Shown one piece after another: positions 19,076 to 28,706 of a stretch of 64,000 bases of DNA (its first letter is position 1; each line of letters starts with the position of its first letter). Under the pieces are notes generated by a model, which saw only the letters and a program-made list of their open reading frames with translations, had not been told where the DNA came from and did no database searches. Made by a program: the position numbers and the translations under genes. The stretch lies in NCBI RefSeq assembly GCF_022919095.1, contig NZ_CP095073.1, forward strand, positions 1,922,001 through 1,986,000, read 5' to 3'. The stretch comes from Halobacillus salinarum (lineage in GTDB: Bacteria > Bacillota > Bacilli > Bacillales > Halobacillaceae).

Positions 19076-19540
19076 TTGAAATGTCCAAATTGCCACTATA
19101 AGAGCACGAAAGTACTGGATTCTCGACCAATTGAAGAAGGACAAGCGATACGAAGGCGCAGGGAATGTGAAGCGTGTGATTTTCGTTTTACTACATTTGA
19201 ACGCATTGAAGAAGTGCCTTTAATTGTAGTGAAGAAAGAAGGCACGCGTGAAGAATTCAGCCGTGAGAAGCTTATGCGGGGGCTCATCCGTGCCTGTGAA
19301 AAGCGTCCGGTTGCGGTTGAGGAACTGGAGAATGTTACGCTTGATATTGAAAAGGAATTGAGGAATCGAGGCGTTTCAGAGGTTTTAAGTAAGGATATCG
19401 GTGAAATGGTTATGATGCGTCTGTCCGATATTGATGAAGTTGCCTATGTCCGCTTTGCCTCGGTTTATCGTCAATTCAAAGATATCAATGTGTTTATTGA
19501 TGAATTAAAAGAACTAATTAAACACGAGGATAAGGGATGA
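19076..19540 (+). CDS. nrdR: Transcriptional repressor NrdR
   Basis: NrdR represses ribonucleotide reductase genes in response to ATP/dATP. The N-terminal zinc ribbon shows MKCPNC and CEACDFRF, followed by a basic RRRRE stretch, and the ATP-cone domain occupies about residues 47-137 ([19 protein letters not shown]). The TTG at 19076 gives the family start [10 protein letters not shown], 10 bases after GGAG; the TTG at 19070 is too close. Length is 154 aa. It precedes dnaB, the conserved arrangement linking dNTP supply and replication. A hairpin overlaps the stop codon. Confidence 0.95.
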   Translation: MKCPNCHYKSTKVLDSRPIEEGQAIRRRRECEACDFRFTTFERIEEVPLIVVKKEGTREEFSREKLMRGLIRACEKRPVAVEELENVTLDIEKELRNRGVSEVLSKDIGEMVMMRLSDIDEVAYVRFASVYRQFKDINVFIDELKELIKHEDKG

Positions 19541-19566
19541 GCCTGATGCGGCTCATTTTCTTTTTT
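19537..19566 (+). terminator. Terminator overlapping the nrdR stop codon
   Basis: ATGAGCC (19537-19543) and GGCTCAT (19550-19556), then TTTCTTTTTT. It would reduce read-through into dnaB. Confidence 0.7.
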
Positions 19567-19591
19567 GAAGATATAGAAGGGGTGGAGCATT

Positions 19592-20944
19592 TTGGAATAT
19601 GCGATTGGAAAACTGCTTCCCATCGATGGCTATCGTTTGAAAAAGAGCGGAGTTTCCCATAACCGAGAAAGAGTGGCGCTTACTCATTTATATCAGCCGC
19701 TGTTAGGTCAGTTAGCCATTTCGCTTTTCCAGTTTTTAGACAGTGAGTTTGAAACGATGGATGAACAGGAAGTTCATACTCATCACACGATTATGTCGTA
19801 CCTTTCTGTCCAACTGGATAAAATTTATGAAGCAAGAAAAAAACTGGAAGCCATTGGCCTGCTTAGGAGCTACAAATGCATAGAAGATGGCCACACGGTT
19901 TATTTGTACGAGATCGTCTCTCCATTTACCCCGGAAGAGTTCTTTCTTGACGAAATGCTTTCTTTACTTCTCCACCATGAATTGGGAGAAGATAAGTATT
20001 TAGCTTTAAAGAAACGAGTATCTCATAAATCGTATGATCTAAGTAAATATGAGGAAACCACTGCTGCATTTGAAGACGTTTTCCAACCTATTTCCCAATC
20101 AGCTTCAAGGTTGAAAAAAAATGTAGAATCCAAACCAAACGAGTACGGGTTAGCAAAAGGACCAGTGGTCACTGACTCAAGAGTAGATTTTCATTGGCTG
20201 AAGGAAACGTTGAGGGAGCGAATGTATCCGAGTGACCGGATTCTTACTGGAAATAATAAACGTGTAATCGTTCAGCTGGCTTATTTATACAACTTAACAT
20301 CAACTGAAATTGAAAAAGCGGTGACCTGGGCCATTAATGAAGACAATGAATTTATGGTAGAAGAATTCAAAGCCGCTTGTCATGATTTCATTAATGCCCG
20401 TCCATCTACATCAGCCAGTCCTTTAGAAAGTCAAAGAGAAAAGCTCTCTTCTAAAGAACAGCAAACAGGTACCAAGGAAGAGCAATTTGTAGCAATGCTT
20501 GAGCAGATTTCACCGAAAGAGCTATTAGAAGATTTGTCATCTGGAAGTCATGCAGCTGATCAGGATCTGAAGATCATTCGTGACGTAATGACCGAACAAG
20601 GCCTCGCTCCAGGAGTTATGAATGTCCTTGTTCATTATGTCATGCTCAAGACAGATATGAAGCTGTCGAAACCATACTTAGAGAAGATTGCCAGCCATTG
20701 GGCACGGAAAAATGTATCCACTGTACGACAGGCTATGAATATGGCAAAAGCGGAACATCAGCAGTATCAGCAGTGGGGCAAGCAAAAGAAGACGTATCGG
20801 CAAAACGGCAAAAAAGAAGTACTGCCTTCCTGGTTTAAAGAGCAGAAAAACAAATCGTCCACCAATGAAGCTGCTTCCTCTTATAATTCGAGTGAGATGG
20901 CCGAACGGATTCGAAGACTGACGAATAAAGGAAATGGAAGTTAA
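19592..20944 (+). CDS. dnaB: Replication initiation and membrane attachment protein DnaB
   Basis: In Bacillus this DnaB is not the helicase but a loader co-factor that, with DnaD and DnaI, brings helicase DnaC to oriC and restart sites. The 450-aa protein shows the DnaD/DnaB fold: an N-terminal winged-helix part (about 1-120) and a later DDBH2 domain including ALVMNVLVHYVMLKT-like sequence (here APGVMNVLVHYVMLKTD) and IASHWARKNVSTVRQAM. The charged C-terminal tail with SSWFKEQ-type motif is typical. It starts at TTG 19592 after GGTGGAG. dnaI follows after 12 bases. Confidence 0.93.
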   Translation: MEYAIGKLLPIDGYRLKKSGVSHNRERVALTHLYQPLLGQLAISLFQFLDSEFETMDEQEVHTHHTIMSYLSVQLDKIYEARKKLEAIGLLRSYKCIEDGHTVYLYEIVSPFTPEEFFLDEMLSLLLHHELGEDKYLALKKRVSHKSYDLSKYEETTAAFEDVFQPISQSASRLKKNVESKPNEYGLAKGPVVTDSRVDFHWLKETLRERMYPSDRILTGNNKRVIVQLAYLYNLTSTEIEKAVTWAINEDNEFMVEEFKAACHDFINARPSTSASPLESQREKLSSKEQQTGTKEEQFVAMLEQISPKELLEDLSSGSHAADQDLKIIRDVMTEQGLAPGVMNVLVHYVMLKTDMKLSKPYLEKIASHWARKNVSTVRQAMNMAKAEHQQYQQWGKQKKTYRQNGKKEVLPSWFKEQKNKSSTNEAASSYNSSEMAERIRRLTNKGNGS

Positions 20945-20956
20945 GGAGGTGAAAGG

Positions 20957-21889
20957 ATGGAACCTATTCAGCATTCTCTAAAAAAATGGATGCGCGGCCA
21001 TAAGCAGTTTCAACAGCGATTGCAGAAAACGAAAGAAGATGTTCTGAAGTCGGAGGAGATTCTTAAGCTCCTTGAAAAACATCCTTCATTAACAGAGTCA
21101 GACCTTGAAAAGAATTTAATTAAATTATATGAATATCAATCTCAATCAAAACAATGCGAAAAATGTCCGACAAGGGAACAATGTATTAATATCCTTCCAG
21201 GCTATGCCCCTCGTGTTGAAGTCCATCAATCGGAGATAAAGCTTGCTTATGATAAATGTCCAAGACAGCGTAAACAAGAACAGGAAGAAAGTCAGAAATC
21301 ACTCGTCAAAAGTCTGTATATGCCGAAAGAAATCCTGGAGGCGAATTTAGAAAGGCTTGATTACAATGATCCTGATAGAGGGAAAGCCATTGAAAAAACA
21401 GTGCACTACATTGAATCTCTTGACGACGTCCTGCCTGGGAAAGGGATGTACTTTCACGGCCCTTTCGGGGTGGGGAAAACTTATTTTTTAGGTGCTATTG
21501 CGAATGAGCTTAGTAAAAAGAATATTCCATCCATGATCATCTATATGCCGGAATTTGTAAGGGAGATAAAAGCTTCCATAAAAGATGATTCGATGAATGA
21601 AAAAATTGAAGCATTTAAGAACGCACCTGTCTTAATGCTGGATGACATTGGTGCCGAATCCCAGTCCGCCTGGTTCAGGGATGAAGTGCTTGGCTCCATT
21701 TTACAATTTAGAATGATGGAAAGACTCCCTGTGTTTTTCACTTCCAATTACAGTCTTGAAGAGCTGGAGCAAGTAATGATGACAAGTTCCCGGGGTGACG
21801 TGGAGCAGGTAAAAGCAAAAAGAATTACGGAAAGGATCCGCCAGCTGAGTGAAATCGTACCGGTGGAAGGCAAAAATAGAAGAGGATAA
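20957..21889 (+). CDS. dnaI: Primosomal protein DnaI (helicase loader)
   Basis: DnaI is the AAA+ ATPase that loads the replicative helicase. The N-terminal domain (about 1-110) has the Cys pattern of its zinc site (CEKCPTREQC and a later KCP). The AAA+ part carries Walker A FHGPFGVGKTYF, Walker B VLMLDDIGAES and an arginine-rich C-terminus. Length 310 aa is normal. GGAGGTGAAAGG precedes the ATG. It is the second gene of dnaB-dnaI. Confidence 0.96.
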   Translation: MEPIQHSLKKWMRGHKQFQQRLQKTKEDVLKSEEILKLLEKHPSLTESDLEKNLIKLYEYQSQSKQCEKCPTREQCINILPGYAPRVEVHQSEIKLAYDKCPRQRKQEQEESQKSLVKSLYMPKEILEANLERLDYNDPDRGKAIEKTVHYIESLDDVLPGKGMYFHGPFGVGKTYFLGAIANELSKKNIPSMIIYMPEFVREIKASIKDDSMNEKIEAFKNAPVLMLDDIGAESQSAWFRDEVLGSILQFRMMERLPVFFTSNYSLEELEQVMMTSSRGDVEQVKAKRITERIRQLSEIVPVEGKNRRG

Positions 21890-22042
21890 AAATTTGCCAA
21901 GCCTTCGCATGTTTCCTTTTTTTCTAACATAAGTATAAGGTGACTCAAATAGAATTACTGAGTAATATTCATTCCTTTCACATCAGTCATTTAATGATTC
22001 TTTTATACACTTGGTAGAGGAAATGCAGGGATAGGGGGAACT

Positions 22043-22852
22043 GTGTTGGTATGTATTTACTTTTCTAACCGTGATGATGCCGCTTTTTTTCAGCAGGCTG
22101 TGCGATTTTCAAAAGGGAAGTGGAATGTGAAACCTCAGGAATACCAAACTGAATTCCAATTGATTACCGGCACCTTAGGGCAAGCCTATGAGGATACAGT
22201 TACGGCACTTGTTGAATTATTTCGGGAAAGAAAACTGCTCGGCTGGCTTGAAGGTGTGCTGAGGTATTCCTATTATTATACGGATCCGCAGGAGATTCAA
22301 AGGATTTTAGAAGTAGCTCAGGAATATGATCCTTCTCCACCAGAAGGCCATTCCTGGCCGCCTCTATTTGAGGAAGTTTCCCAAAATATTGATCAAATGT
22401 TACAAGAAACGTATAGTGTAGAGTTTGATCATTTATGCGTTCACGTTTTAAAAGCTGTCCACCAGACGCTTATCGATTACACGGGGAAGCTCATTGATGA
22501 ATATAAACTAGAAGAAGCTCATCAGCTTATGGTGGATTCCTGGCGGCAAAGAGTGAGCTTACGCGATACAGGTGTGCAGCTCCTCCATATAAAAGATGAT
22601 TCTCCTTTTCGCTATTATCACGCTGAAGGAAATGAATTGAGAGAAGCAGAAACGCTGCTTTACATGAACCAGTATCCGGATTCTTCTATTCGCGATTTGC
22701 CATTGGATTGGGATTTAACTCCTGCTCTTGTTCACGCGCCTGATCAATTAATTATTTATTCAGATCGCCAGGGTGTGGGCAAACTTGAACTGCTCGTAAG
22801 GATTTTTGAAGAGAAAGCAACCTGGAAGCCTTTAAAGGACTTTCCTTTTTAA
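22043..22852 (+). CDS. ytxC: Sporulation protein YtxC
   Basis: A 269-aa cytosolic protein matching the YtxC family in position (between dnaI and thrS) and general character. It is helix-rich, with an acidic composition and the phrase LLELFREERKLLGWLEGVL-like helix in the first third. The family is associated with sporulation but the molecular function is not known. The start is GTG 22043 or TTG 22046 after AGGGGGAA. About 150 bases upstream hold no gene. Confidence 0.75.
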   Translation: MLVCIYFSNRDDAAFFQQAVRFSKGKWNVKPQEYQTEFQLITGTLGQAYEDTVTALVELFRERKLLGWLEGVLRYSYYYTDPQEIQRILEVAQEYDPSPPEGHSWPPLFEEVSQNIDQMLQETYSVEFDHLCVHVLKAVHQTLIDYTGKLIDEYKLEEAHQLMVDSWRQRVSLRDTGVQLLHIKDDSPFRYYHAEGNELREAETLLYMNQYPDSSIRDLPLDWDLTPALVHAPDQLIIYSDRQGVGKLELLVRIFEEKATWKPLKDFPF

Positions 22853-22856
22853 AGAC

Positions 22857-22885
22857 TTGATTTGACCTCTGATAACCGCTATAAT
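22857..22885 (+). promoter_or_regulatory. Promoter of the thrS T-box transcript
   Basis: TTGATT (22857-22862) and TATAAT (22880-22885), spacer 17. Confidence 0.65.
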
Positions 22886-22891
22886 ACCTAC

Positions 22892-23157
22892 ATATTATAC
22901 TTACAAAGGCTTAGAAGAGGATAAGAGCACTAAGAGACGTATGGGCAGAGAAAGGAGTCATTGGCTGGAAGCTCCTTCGTAACACGACTTAGCTGTTTAC
23001 CACCTCGGAGCTCTGCTTGTGAACAATACAGTAATAAGCAGCGTAAAATCCGCGTTAAGGATGAACGAAGCCGCATGAACTATGCGGGAAATTGGGTGGA
23101 ACCGCGAGTGAAATGCTCGTCCCTTTGCTGATTGAAGCGGAGGGGCGGGCTTTTTTT
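22892..23157 (+). promoter_or_regulatory. T-box leader, threonine
   Basis: The T-box GGGTGGAACCGCG is at 23094-23106 and is followed by a 15-bp terminator stem (23115-23150, several G-U pairs) and seven T. Stem I is closed by AGAGC near 22926 with GCTCT near 23010. The candidate specifier is ACC (22999-23001, or the adjacent ACC at 23002-23004), which reads threonine and fits thrS. Uncharged tRNA-Thr would favour the antiterminator. Confidence 0.92.
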
Positions 23158-23235
23158 GTGGGAGAATTGAAGAAGGGTCTTCACAATTTCATGCTGCTAA
23201 AGAAAAATCATGAATAACGAAAAGGAGGAAGAATG

Positions 23236-25176
23236 ATGGCTGATCCTATTGAAATCAAGTTCCCGGATGGGAATACAAAGCAATTTGAAAAAGGTGTAAC
23301 TGGCGAGGAGATTGCTCATGACATTTCACCTGGTTTAAAAAAGCAGGCACTGGCTATCAAGTTGAATGGGAATCCTTATGATTTAAGGCGTGCCATTAAT
23401 CAAAATGCGTCAATAGAAATATTGACTTACAAAAATCCAGAGGGACTGGAGGTTTTACGGCATTCTACGGCTCATCTCATGGCTCAAGCTATTAAAAGAT
23501 TATATGGGGACGTGAACTTTGGAGTTGGGCCAGTCATTGAAAATGGTTTTTACTATGATATAGACTTGGATCAGTCTTTAACTCCAGAAGACCTTCCTCA
23601 AATTGAAAAGGAAATGCAACGGATTGTTGACGAAAATTTAGAAGTTAAGCGCATCGAACTCACTCGTGAGGAAGCGAAGAAAAAGTTTAGCGATGATGAA
23701 CTAAAGCTAGAGTTAATTGATGACATTCCTGAAGGTGAAACTTTAACGATTTATCAGCAAGGAGAATTTGCTGACTTGTGTCGCGGAGTCCATGTACCGC
23801 AGACTAGTAAAATTAAAGTGTTTAAATTACTCAGTATTTCAGGCGCTTATTGGCGTGGGGACAGCGATAATAAGATGCTGCAGCGTATTTACGGAACGGC
23901 CTTTGAAAAACAATCGCATTTGGAAGAGTATCTTCATATGCTTGAAGAAGCAAAAGAAAGGGACCACCGTAAACTAGGAAAAGAATTGGAAATTTTCACT
24001 GTTAATCAAAAAGTCGGCCAGGGGCTTCCTTTATGGCTTCCTAAAGGAGCAACCATCCGCCGCACGATTGAACGCTATATTGTAGATACTGAAGAACGTC
24101 TTGGCTATAACCACGTTTATACGCCGGTCCTTGGAAGTGTGGACTTGTATAAAACAAGTGGGCACTGGGATCATTACAAAGATGATATGTTTCCGACTAT
24201 GGAAATGGATAATGAGGACCTGGTACTTCGCCCGATGAACTGTCCTCACCATATGATGGTCTATAAAAACCAGCTTCACAGCTATCGGAATCTTCCTGTT
24301 CGGATCGCAGAGCTCGGTACCATGCACCGCCATGAAATGTCGGGTGCACTAGCTGGGCTTCAACGCGTACGAGCGATGACTTTAAACGATGCTCATATCT
24401 TTGCCCGCCCTGACCAGTTGAAGGATGAGTTTCAAAGAGTGGTCCGGCTTGTTCAACGTGTCTATAGAGATTTTGGGATCAACGACTACTACTTCCGGCT
24501 GTCTTATAGAGATCCTGAAGATAAGGAAAAATATGTGGATAACGATGAGATGTGGACGAAAGCCCAAGCAATGCTCAAGGAAACGATGGAGGAAATGGAG
24601 CTTGAATACGTGGAAGCTGAAGGAGAAGCTGCTTTCTATGGTCCGAAATTAGATGTTCAAGTAAAAACTGCTCTAGGAAAAGATGAAACACTTTCTACGG
24701 TTCAGCTTGATTTTCACCTGCCCGAACGATTTGACCTGACTTATGTTGGGGAAGATGGACAGGACCACCGCCCGGTTGTCATTCATCGCGGAGTCGTTTC
24801 AACAATGGAAAGGTTTGTGGCATTTTTAATTGAAGAGTATAAAGGTGCATTCCCAACATGGCTTGCTCCTGTCCAGGCTAAGATTATTCCTGTTTCCGCA
24901 GAAGCCCATCTCAACTATGCAAAAACATTGGAAGATGAGCTTCGTGAGGCAGGAGTGCGTGTAGAAGTGGATGAGCGCAATGAGAAAATCGGCTATAAAA
25001 TCAGGGAAGCCCAGACTCAAAAAATTCCTTATCAGCTCGTAGTTGGAGATAAAGAAATCGAAGACTACGCTGTTAATGTCCGTAAGTATGGAGAACAAAA
25101 ATCTGAAACAAAATCCGTTGAAACATTTAAAGAAGAAATCCGCAACGAAATTGAACAGAAACTGTTAAATAAGTAG
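23236..25176 (+). CDS. thrS: Threonyl-tRNA synthetase
   Basis: ThrS charges tRNA-Thr. The order is TGS domain (about 1-62), the HxxxH editing domain with [10 protein letters not shown] and a later Cys-His site (DLCRGVHVP), the class II catalytic core ([46 protein letters not shown]) and the anticodon domain to residue 646. The start is ATG 23236, seven bases after AGGAGG; ATG 23233 is also possible. It is controlled by the T-box leader upstream and stands alone. Confidence 0.97.
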   Translation: MADPIEIKFPDGNTKQFEKGVTGEEIAHDISPGLKKQALAIKLNGNPYDLRRAINQNASIEILTYKNPEGLEVLRHSTAHLMAQAIKRLYGDVNFGVGPVIENGFYYDIDLDQSLTPEDLPQIEKEMQRIVDENLEVKRIELTREEAKKKFSDDELKLELIDDIPEGETLTIYQQGEFADLCRGVHVPQTSKIKVFKLLSISGAYWRGDSDNKMLQRIYGTAFEKQSHLEEYLHMLEEAKERDHRKLGKELEIFTVNQKVGQGLPLWLPKGATIRRTIERYIVDTEERLGYNHVYTPVLGSVDLYKTSGHWDHYKDDMFPTMEMDNEDLVLRPMNCPHHMMVYKNQLHSYRNLPVRIAELGTMHRHEMSGALAGLQRVRAMTLNDAHIFARPDQLKDEFQRVVRLVQRVYRDFGINDYYFRLSYRDPEDKEKYVDNDEMWTKAQAMLKETMEEMELEYVEAEGEAAFYGPKLDVQVKTALGKDETLSTVQLDFHLPERFDLTYVGEDGQDHRPVVIHRGVVSTMERFVAFLIEEYKGAFPTWLAPVQAKIIPVSAEAHLNYAKTLEDELREAGVRVEVDERNEKIGYKIREAQTQKIPYQLVVGDKEIEDYAVNVRKYGEQKSETKSVETFKEEIRNEIEQKLLNK

Positions 25177-25234
25177 CGAGCAATGTGTAATAAGGCTGCT
25201 CTACCAGAAGAACCATTGAAAATACAAAACATTG

Positions 25235-25263
25235 TTGACAAGGCAGGGCAGCCATGATATTCT
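25235..25263 (+). promoter_or_regulatory. Promoter of infC-rpmI-rplT
   Basis: A perfect TTGACA (25235-25240) and TATTCT (25258-25263) with a 17-base spacer; transcription would start near 25270. Confidence 0.78.
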
Positions 25264-25269
25264 TATTTA

Positions 25270-25410
25270 GGTAACTAAATGAACGGATCTGAGACAAGAA
25301 GAAGCACCCGCTTCTCACCTGATCGGCGCCTAAGGGCAGTTGGCAGGTTATTTATTCCTTTGTATTCTATAGGAAACGTGTGGGTGCAGTGTGTACCTGC
25401 ACTTTTTTTA
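25270..25410 (+). promoter_or_regulatory. L20 leader (ribosomal protein autoregulation)
   Basis: A 140-nt structured leader before infC. GCACCC at 25304-25309 can pair over a long distance with GGGTGC at 25382-25387, and that region competes with a terminator hairpin GTGCAG/CTGCAC (25384-25402) followed by seven T. In B. subtilis, L20 binds this leader and promotes premature termination; the arrangement here matches. Confidence 0.8.
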
Positions 25411-25478
25411 TGGTGTCAAATTGACTTGTCGATTACAGATCTAATAATAGTTAAATATTTCGATGGAGGTGGCTCGTT

Positions 25479-25997
25479 ATTAGCAAGGATAGCATGAATG
25501 TTAATGAAAAAATCCGCGCACGTGAAGTACGGCTTATCGACGTAAATGGTGATCAGCTAGGGGTTAAATCACGGAGTGAAGCTCTGGATATAGCTGCTAA
25601 TGCCAATCTTGATCTCGTAATGGTCGCACCGAATGCGAAGCCTCCGGTCTGCCGTATTATGGACTACGGAAAGTACCGCTATGAACAGCAGAAGAAAGAA
25701 AAGGAAGCTCGCAAAAAGCAGACTACGATCAAAATCAAGGAAGTCCGCTTGAGTCCTGGAATTGAAGAGCATGACTTTAATACAAAGCTTCGTAATGCTC
25801 GTAAATTCCTATCTAAGGGCGATAAAGTGAAAGCTTCTGTACGGTTCAGAGGCCGGGCAATTACGCACAAAGAGTTAGGGCAGGATGTCCTTGAGCGTAT
25901 GGCCGAAGAGTGCAAAGATGTAGCGCAGATCGAGACCAAACCTAAAATGGAAGGTCGTAACATGTTCATGATGCTTGCTCCTCTAAACGAGAAGTAA
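25479..25997 (+). CDS. infC: Translation initiation factor IF-3 (ATT start)
   Basis: IF-3 keeps the 30S subunit free and checks initiation codons. The 172-aa protein has the N-domain ([21 protein letters not shown]-like start, here [17 protein letters not shown]), a lysine-rich linker and the C-domain with [21 protein letters not shown] place the start at ATT 25479, nine bases after GGAGG, reading (M)[10 protein letters not shown], matching the ISKD start of B. subtilis InfC. The ATG at 25494 has only a weak AAGGAT before it. A rare AUU start, used for autoregulation of IF-3, is known in this gene. rpmI follows. Confidence 0.93.
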   Translation: MSKDSMNVNEKIRAREVRLIDVNGDQLGVKSRSEALDIAANANLDLVMVAPNAKPPVCRIMDYGKYRYEQQKKEKEARKKQTTIKIKEVRLSPGIEEHDFNTKLRNARKFLSKGDKVKASVRFRGRAITHKELGQDVLERMAEECKDVAQIETKPKMEGRNMFMMLAPLNEK

Positions 25998-26026
25998 GGG
26001 AATTAATTATAGGGAGGAATATTGTA

Positions 26027-26224
26027 ATGCCTAAAATGAAAACCCATAAAGGGACTCAAAAACGTTTCAAAAAAACAGGTACTGGCAAGGTGAAGCGCTC
26101 CCACGCTTTTACAAGCCACTTATTTGCGAATAAATCTACGAAGCAGAAACGTAAATTGCGTAAAGATGCGCTGGTATCTGCAGGAGATTACCGTCGTATT
26201 AAGCACATGCTTCCGAAGGATTAA
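26027..26224 (+). CDS. rpmI: Ribosomal protein L35
   Basis: A 65-aa very basic protein of the large ribosomal subunit, with the family start [20 protein letters not shown] and RRIKHMLP near the C-terminus. AGGGAGG precedes the ATG. It lies 29 bases after infC and 30 before rplT, the universal infC-rpmI-rplT order. Confidence 0.98.
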   Translation: MPKMKTHKGTQKRFKKTGTGKVKRSHAFTSHLFANKSTKQKRKLRKDALVSAGDYRRIKHMLPKD

Positions 26225-26254
26225 TTACAGAACGAATAATTAGGAGGGATTCCA

Positions 26255-26611
26255 ATGCCACGAGTTAAAGGTGGAACAGTGACACGTAAACGTCGTAACC
26301 GTGTCCTTAAACTAGCAAAAGGTTATTATGGTTCTAAACATGCGTTATTTAAAACTGCTAAACAGCAAGTAATGAAATCAGGTCAGTATGCTTACCGTGA
26401 CCGCCGTCAGAAAAAACGTGATTTCCGTAAGCTTTGGATTGCACGTATCAACGCTGCAGCGCGTATGAATGATATTTCTTACAGCCGTCTTATGCACGGT
26501 TTGAAGCTTGCAGGAATTGAAGTGAACCGTAAAATGCTTGCTGATCTTGCTATTAATGATGAGCAAGGCTTTGCAAGTCTAGCTGAACAAGCAAAAACAG
26601 CATTAAAATAA
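26255..26611 (+). CDS. rplT: Ribosomal protein L20
   Basis: A 118-aa basic protein needed for early 50S assembly, and in Bacillus the regulator of its own operon via the leader RNA. The start [20 protein letters not shown] and [14 protein letters not shown] are characteristic. TAGGAGGG precedes the ATG. It is the last gene of the operon. Confidence 0.98.
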   Translation: MPRVKGGTVTRKRRNRVLKLAKGYYGSKHALFKTAKQQVMKSGQYAYRDRRQKKRDFRKLWIARINAAARMNDISYSRLMHGLKLAGIEVNRKMLADLAINDEQGFASLAEQAKTALK

Positions 26612-26618
26612 TCGTAGA

Positions 26619-26655
26619 AAAAACCATTTCCGAACGATAGGAAATGGTTTTTTTA
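26619..26655 (+). terminator. Intrinsic terminator of infC operon
   Basis: AAACCATTTCC and GGAAATGGTTT around an eight-base loop, followed by a run of T. Confidence 0.92.
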
Positions 26656-26672
26656 TAGGGGAGCGGATTGAT

Positions 26673-26957
26673 GTGGATCACTGGGGGCTGATGGTGTTTG
26701 GCTACTATATTACCATTAACCTGTGGCTATTCTTAATAATAGGATTGGATAAAAAGCGTGCCAGAGCGCACAAATGGAGAATTAAAGAGAAGTCCTTGTG
26801 GGCAGCTGCACTGGCTGGTGGAGCTCTAGGAGGCAGTCTGGGCATGCAGGCTTTTCACCACAAGACGAAGCACATGGCTTTTCGGGTAGGTTTTCCACTG
26901 CTTATGCTTTTACAGTTGTTCCTGTTGGGTTATGCTATCGTTCAGTTCTATAAGTAA
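26673..26957 (+). CDS. ysdA: DUF1294 membrane protein YsdA
   Basis: A 94-aa protein with two or three hydrophobic helices and the DUF1294 motifs GLDKKRARAHKWRIKE and GGALGGSLGMQAFHHKTKH. It starts at GTG 26673 after GGGGAGCGG; the overlapping ATG at 26671 is in another frame and closes quickly. The function is unknown. It follows rplT as in B. subtilis. Confidence 0.88.
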   Translation: MDHWGLMVFGYYITINLWLFLIIGLDKKRARAHKWRIKEKSLWAAALAGGALGGSLGMQAFHHKTKHMAFRVGFPLLMLLQLFLLGYAIVQFYK

Positions 26958-26996
26958 GGTCCCTGTCATATTCTGTAGACAGGGAGGGAAACGTAT

Positions 26997-27566
26997 ATGG
27001 GCGACACATCTACTGCCATTGTAACTTGGTTAACACATCAAGACGCCTGGGCTCCATTGATCTTCATTGCCATTCATCTTCTTCGGCCCTTTTTGTTCAT
27101 TCCAGTTATGCTGGTTTGTATTACAGGAGGAGTGGTTTTCGGTCCAATTGCTGGCAGCGCCTATTCCATTATCGGTACGATGCTGTCGAGTTTAGTTTTT
27201 TATAAAATGATCAGACTGCTGCCATCAGGATTTACGAGATTGCAATCGATGCAAAAACGATTGTTAAAAAGACATTCCGCTTTAACTGTTAAACAAGTGG
27301 CGATCCTCCGATTAATACCTTTTATCCATTTTCATTTACTATCATTCTGTCTCATTCAGATTAGTACTGATTTTAAAGATTACACGAAGTCAAGTTTAAT
27401 GGCCAACTTCCCGTTAGCCGTCATCTATACTTCGATGGGGCAGTGGCTGACACTTCTTTCGATTCCAATGATGCTTTTGTTTTCAGGAGGTTTAGCTTTG
27501 TTGTGCTTTTTTGCAAGGAGAAAGTATGAAGTTCTCGTTTGGAATGATTTCTTTCAAGCAAGCTGA
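26997..27566 (+). CDS. TVP38/TMEM64 family membrane protein
   Basis: A 189-aa polytopic membrane protein with the GG(V)VFGPIAGSAYSIIGTML core of the TVP38/TMEM64/DedA-like family and a helix pair at the C-terminus. The E. coli relatives YdjX/YdjZ and eukaryotic VMP1/TMEM41 belong to this wider group, some of which are lipid scramblases; a substrate here is unknown. GGGAGGG precedes the ATG. It lies 39 bases after ysdA and is closed by a terminator, so it may be co-transcribed with ysdA. Confidence 0.8.
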   Translation: MGDTSTAIVTWLTHQDAWAPLIFIAIHLLRPFLFIPVMLVCITGGVVFGPIAGSAYSIIGTMLSSLVFYKMIRLLPSGFTRLQSMQKRLLKRHSALTVKQVAILRLIPFIHFHLLSFCLIQISTDFKDYTKSSLMANFPLAVIYTSMGQWLTLLSIPMMLLFSGGLALLCFFARRKYEVLVWNDFFQAS

Positions 27567-27579
27567 CAAAATAAGAGAG

Positions 27580-27609
27580 CCCTGAAGATAAGGGTCTTTA
27601 GGGTTTTTT
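27580..27609 (+). terminator. Terminator after the TVP38 gene
   Basis: CCCTGAAGA (27580-27588) and TCTTTAGGG (27595-27603), then six T. Confidence 0.85.
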
Positions 27610-27626
27610 ATGATTTGATAGATGAA

Positions 27627-28025
27627 TTAATCATCATTTTTTAAAGGATAAATAATTAAACGATTAATCGGGTACTTCCATTCGATGGAAGCATGTGGAT
27701 AACGGATCAGAATTTCTTTTTCCAAGAAATAGATGTCCTCACGATCCAGTCCTTGTAATTGTTCGGGGTTACTCGCACTCACGCTGATATTTACTACTTC
27801 CAGGGAATGGTCAGTCGTCCCTAAATATTTTTCCCCTTCGAATACATACCCCTTATAAGTCATGAGAAGGTTCTGTTTTGTATTATCCAGGTTGTCATGA
27901 AAATAGAAATCTTTTTTATCTCTGGCGATTTCCAGCTTTCTCTTCGGGTTAACAATAAATTTATATACCGTATAGACGATGAAAGCAATGGCAATGAGTA
28001 ACAGCAATCGAAAAAGAATAATCAT
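27627..28025 (-). CDS. ysdB: Sigma-W pathway protein YsdB
   Basis: A 132-aa protein with one N-terminal membrane helix (about 2-20) and a cytosolic domain with KDFYFHDNLDNTKQNLLMTYKG. YsdB in B. subtilis is needed for normal sigma-W activation, probably by affecting anti-sigma proteolysis. Starts upstream are possible, but AGGGAG (near 28036-28041 on the minus strand) supports the ATG at 28025 (or 28031). It runs against its neighbours, as in B. subtilis. Confidence 0.83.
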   Translation of the reverse strand: MIILFRLLLLIAIAFIVYTVYKFIVNPKRKLEIARDKKDFYFHDNLDNTKQNLLMTYKGYVFEGEKYLGTTDHSLEVVNISVSASNPEQLQGLDREDIYFLEKEILIRYPHASIEWKYPINRLIIYPLKNDD

Positions 28026-28139
28026 AGACATCGTCTCCCTAATAATTCGGTTGATAGTTTTCCTACGTAAAGACCTGCCGTTTTGTTTCAAAAAATGCTA
28101 CATTATTAGTGAGAAAATTTTTAGAGGAGTGACCTTTAT

Positions 28140-28622
28140 ATGAACTGGACTTCATTGTATGACATGCAGGAGCAGCTCGACAACTATATTACTGAGAACC
28201 ATCAACTGGAAACCAGCTCTTTGAGCGAATATAAAATTCTTGCGCTCCTCGTAGAAATAGGAGAACTTGCCAATGAAACCCGCTGTTTTAAATTTTGGAG
28301 CACCAAATCTCCGAGTCCGAAATCGACGATTCTCGAAGAATATGTGGACGGGCTTCATTTTATTTTATCATTAGGATTAGATCTTAACTTTCGTTATAAA
28401 ATGGCAGATCTAAGCAGAGAAATGCAGCCTACTGCCGCTTTTTTAAATGTCTATTCCAGCACGGATCATTTCAAGAGGAAGCTTGATGAAGAAAGTTACA
28501 TTCAATTGTTTGCCGACTATTTGACGCTTGGCAGGACGCTCGGTTTTGATGAGAACGAAATCCAACAAGCTTATTGTGAGAAGAATGAAGTAAACTTTCA
28601 GCGTCAGGATCAAGGATACTAG
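28140..28622 (+). CDS. Dimeric dUTP diphosphatase
   Basis: An all-helical 160-aa protein of the dimeric dUTPase family (MazG-like superfamily), hydrolysing dUTP to dUMP and keeping uracil out of DNA. The metal-binding motif EIGELANETRCFKFW and the later LEEYVDGLHF carry the paired acidic residues. This family is unrelated to trimeric Dut. GAGGAGTGACC precedes the ATG. It sits between divergent ysdB and ysdC. Confidence 0.88.
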   Translation: MNWTSLYDMQEQLDNYITENHQLETSSLSEYKILALLVEIGELANETRCFKFWSTKSPSPKSTILEEYVDGLHFILSLGLDLNFRYKMADLSREMQPTAAFLNVYSSTDHFKRKLDEESYIQLFADYLTLGRTLGFDENEIQQAYCEKNEVNFQRQDQGY

Positions 28623-28706
28623 CTTCTAATAGCCGTAATATTTTGTGAATTCCTCGAAAAAGAGATATAATATCTGATAGAGAACAAAGAGGAGGACTAC
28701 ATACAT

